DNA from: Pipra filicauda
Taxonomy: Eukaryota > Chordata > Aves > Passeriformes > Pipridae
DNA length: 64,000 nt
Reading direction: 5' to 3'
NCBI RefSeq assembly: GCF_003945595.2
Contig: NW_024104618.1
Coordinates: 310,001 to 374,000, forward strand
Position numbers and translations under genes: made by a program. This document shows positions 63,350 to 64,000 of the stretch, in pieces; the first letter of the stretch is position 1; the number at the start of each line of letters is the position of its first letter. Below the pieces are notes generated by a model. The model saw only the letters and a program-made list of their open reading frames with translations, was not told the origin of the DNA and did not search any database.

Positions 63350-63429
63350 AAAAAGAAGGATATGAAGCCAGATGCAAAATACCATTCTTTGCTGAACCTA
63401 TATAGAGGGAAGCATGGAAACATTTACAG
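63350..63429 (+). other. candidate exon C of an unrecognised spliced gene
   Basis: A T-rich tract and acceptor ending GCCATTTAG (63349), with donor TTACAG|GTACTG (63430), bound 80 bases. In the MHLLF frame it is open throughout (KKKDMKPDAKYHSLLNLYR and on) and would continue into an exon beyond the window. In the MKHLVVF frame it reads EKEGYEARCKIPFFAEPI and stops at TAG 63403-63405, closing an 81-residue product. No family recognised. Confidence 0.3.
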
Positions 63430-64000
63430 GTACTGAAAAACAACCTTTCCAGTATAAATTGCTCTTTTGTTCTTTATGAAGAGAACATAAAGTATCCAGT
63501 AAAGAAAGTTGCATTTCTCAGGTTTCACTACACACAATATTTGCATAACTTTACTCACTGTTTTACATCACAGTATCTGGAACTTAGATGGCATTGGTAT
63601 TGTTAGTGTATGTGGGGAGGAGATGGAGGATGCTTAAACCTCCTCCCTCCAATGGCCCCCATCTTCCTTCCTGCCATTCAAGGAGCCCAACCAGACAAGA
63701 AAATCCTCAAGTTCTCAGAGTTAGGACCACACCAAGTGCTGAATTTTCAGGTAGTCTTCACTGATTGCTGCATAGTCACTGCAGAAATTACCCAACCTAC
63801 ACAGCAGATGCCAACTACTAGACAGTTTTGAATTGGCTGTGCAGGGCTGAGATTGCACCTGCAGTAACTCCAGACATCCCCTGTGGAAGGCACCAGTGCA
63901 TGGACTTGCCAGCTACTGTTATGCATTCATAGTGCTTAGCAGATTGCATTTTGATTGATTGTTTGTTTTTTTGGTTTGTTTTTTTCTTTCTTTGTTTGTT
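63430..64000. other. intergenic or intronic, ends in a T/G tract
   Basis: No gene seen. From about 63957 to the edge the sequence is a low-complexity T-run and GTTTGTTT tract. Confidence 0.6.

Noticed and set aside
1..64000. CRISPR arrays, operons, prokaryotic elements, full-length retroviruses, rRNA or tRNA genes
   Set aside because: None seen on either strand; the sequence is vertebrate nuclear DNA.

Overview
This is vertebrate, most likely avian, genomic DNA. The one certain gene encodes an 874-residue protein recognisable as zinc finger protein 281 (ZNF281). Short LINE copies end in the ATTCTATGATTCT-type 3' terminus of CR1, the dominant LINE of birds and other sauropsids. The rest is AT-rich, intron- or intergenic-like sequence with no prokaryotic features. 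I cannot tell which bird group it comes from.

Layout. 1-796: CpG-rich promoter and 5' leader of ZNF281. 797-3421: the whole ZNF281 coding region on one exon, plus strand. 3422 to about 5120: its 3' UTR, with a miR-34-type 8-mer, a 22-bp perfect palindrome and a canonical AATAAA; a second AATAAA lies at 5555. From about 5.6 kb to the end I see no gene I can name. From known vertebrate synteny (NR5A2 - ZNF281 - KIF14) this flank should be the gene-poor interval between ZNF281 and NR5A2.

The desert holds one long CR1 3' fragment (11.96-12.75 kb) and four short CR1 remnants (23.1, 29.1, 44.1 and 47.5 kb). It also has an orphan CpG island (21.36-21.71 kb), a CpG-rich patch with a 54-bp stem-loop and a CTCF-like motif (30.26-30.44 kb), a palindromic MITE-like element (62.20-62.35 kb), a 2 x 38-bp tandem duplication, and many homopolymer and G/T tracts.

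The most interesting observation is a set of three exon-like segments on the plus strand (28617-28765, 52017-52105, 63350-63429). Each has good splice sites. Joined, they stay open in two different reading frames, and in both frames the first segment starts with a signal-peptide-like sequence. This is a hypothesis: a small, possibly secreted, unrecognised product, perhaps driven from the 21.4-kb CpG island and running past the window edge. RNA-seq or cross-species comparison would settle it.
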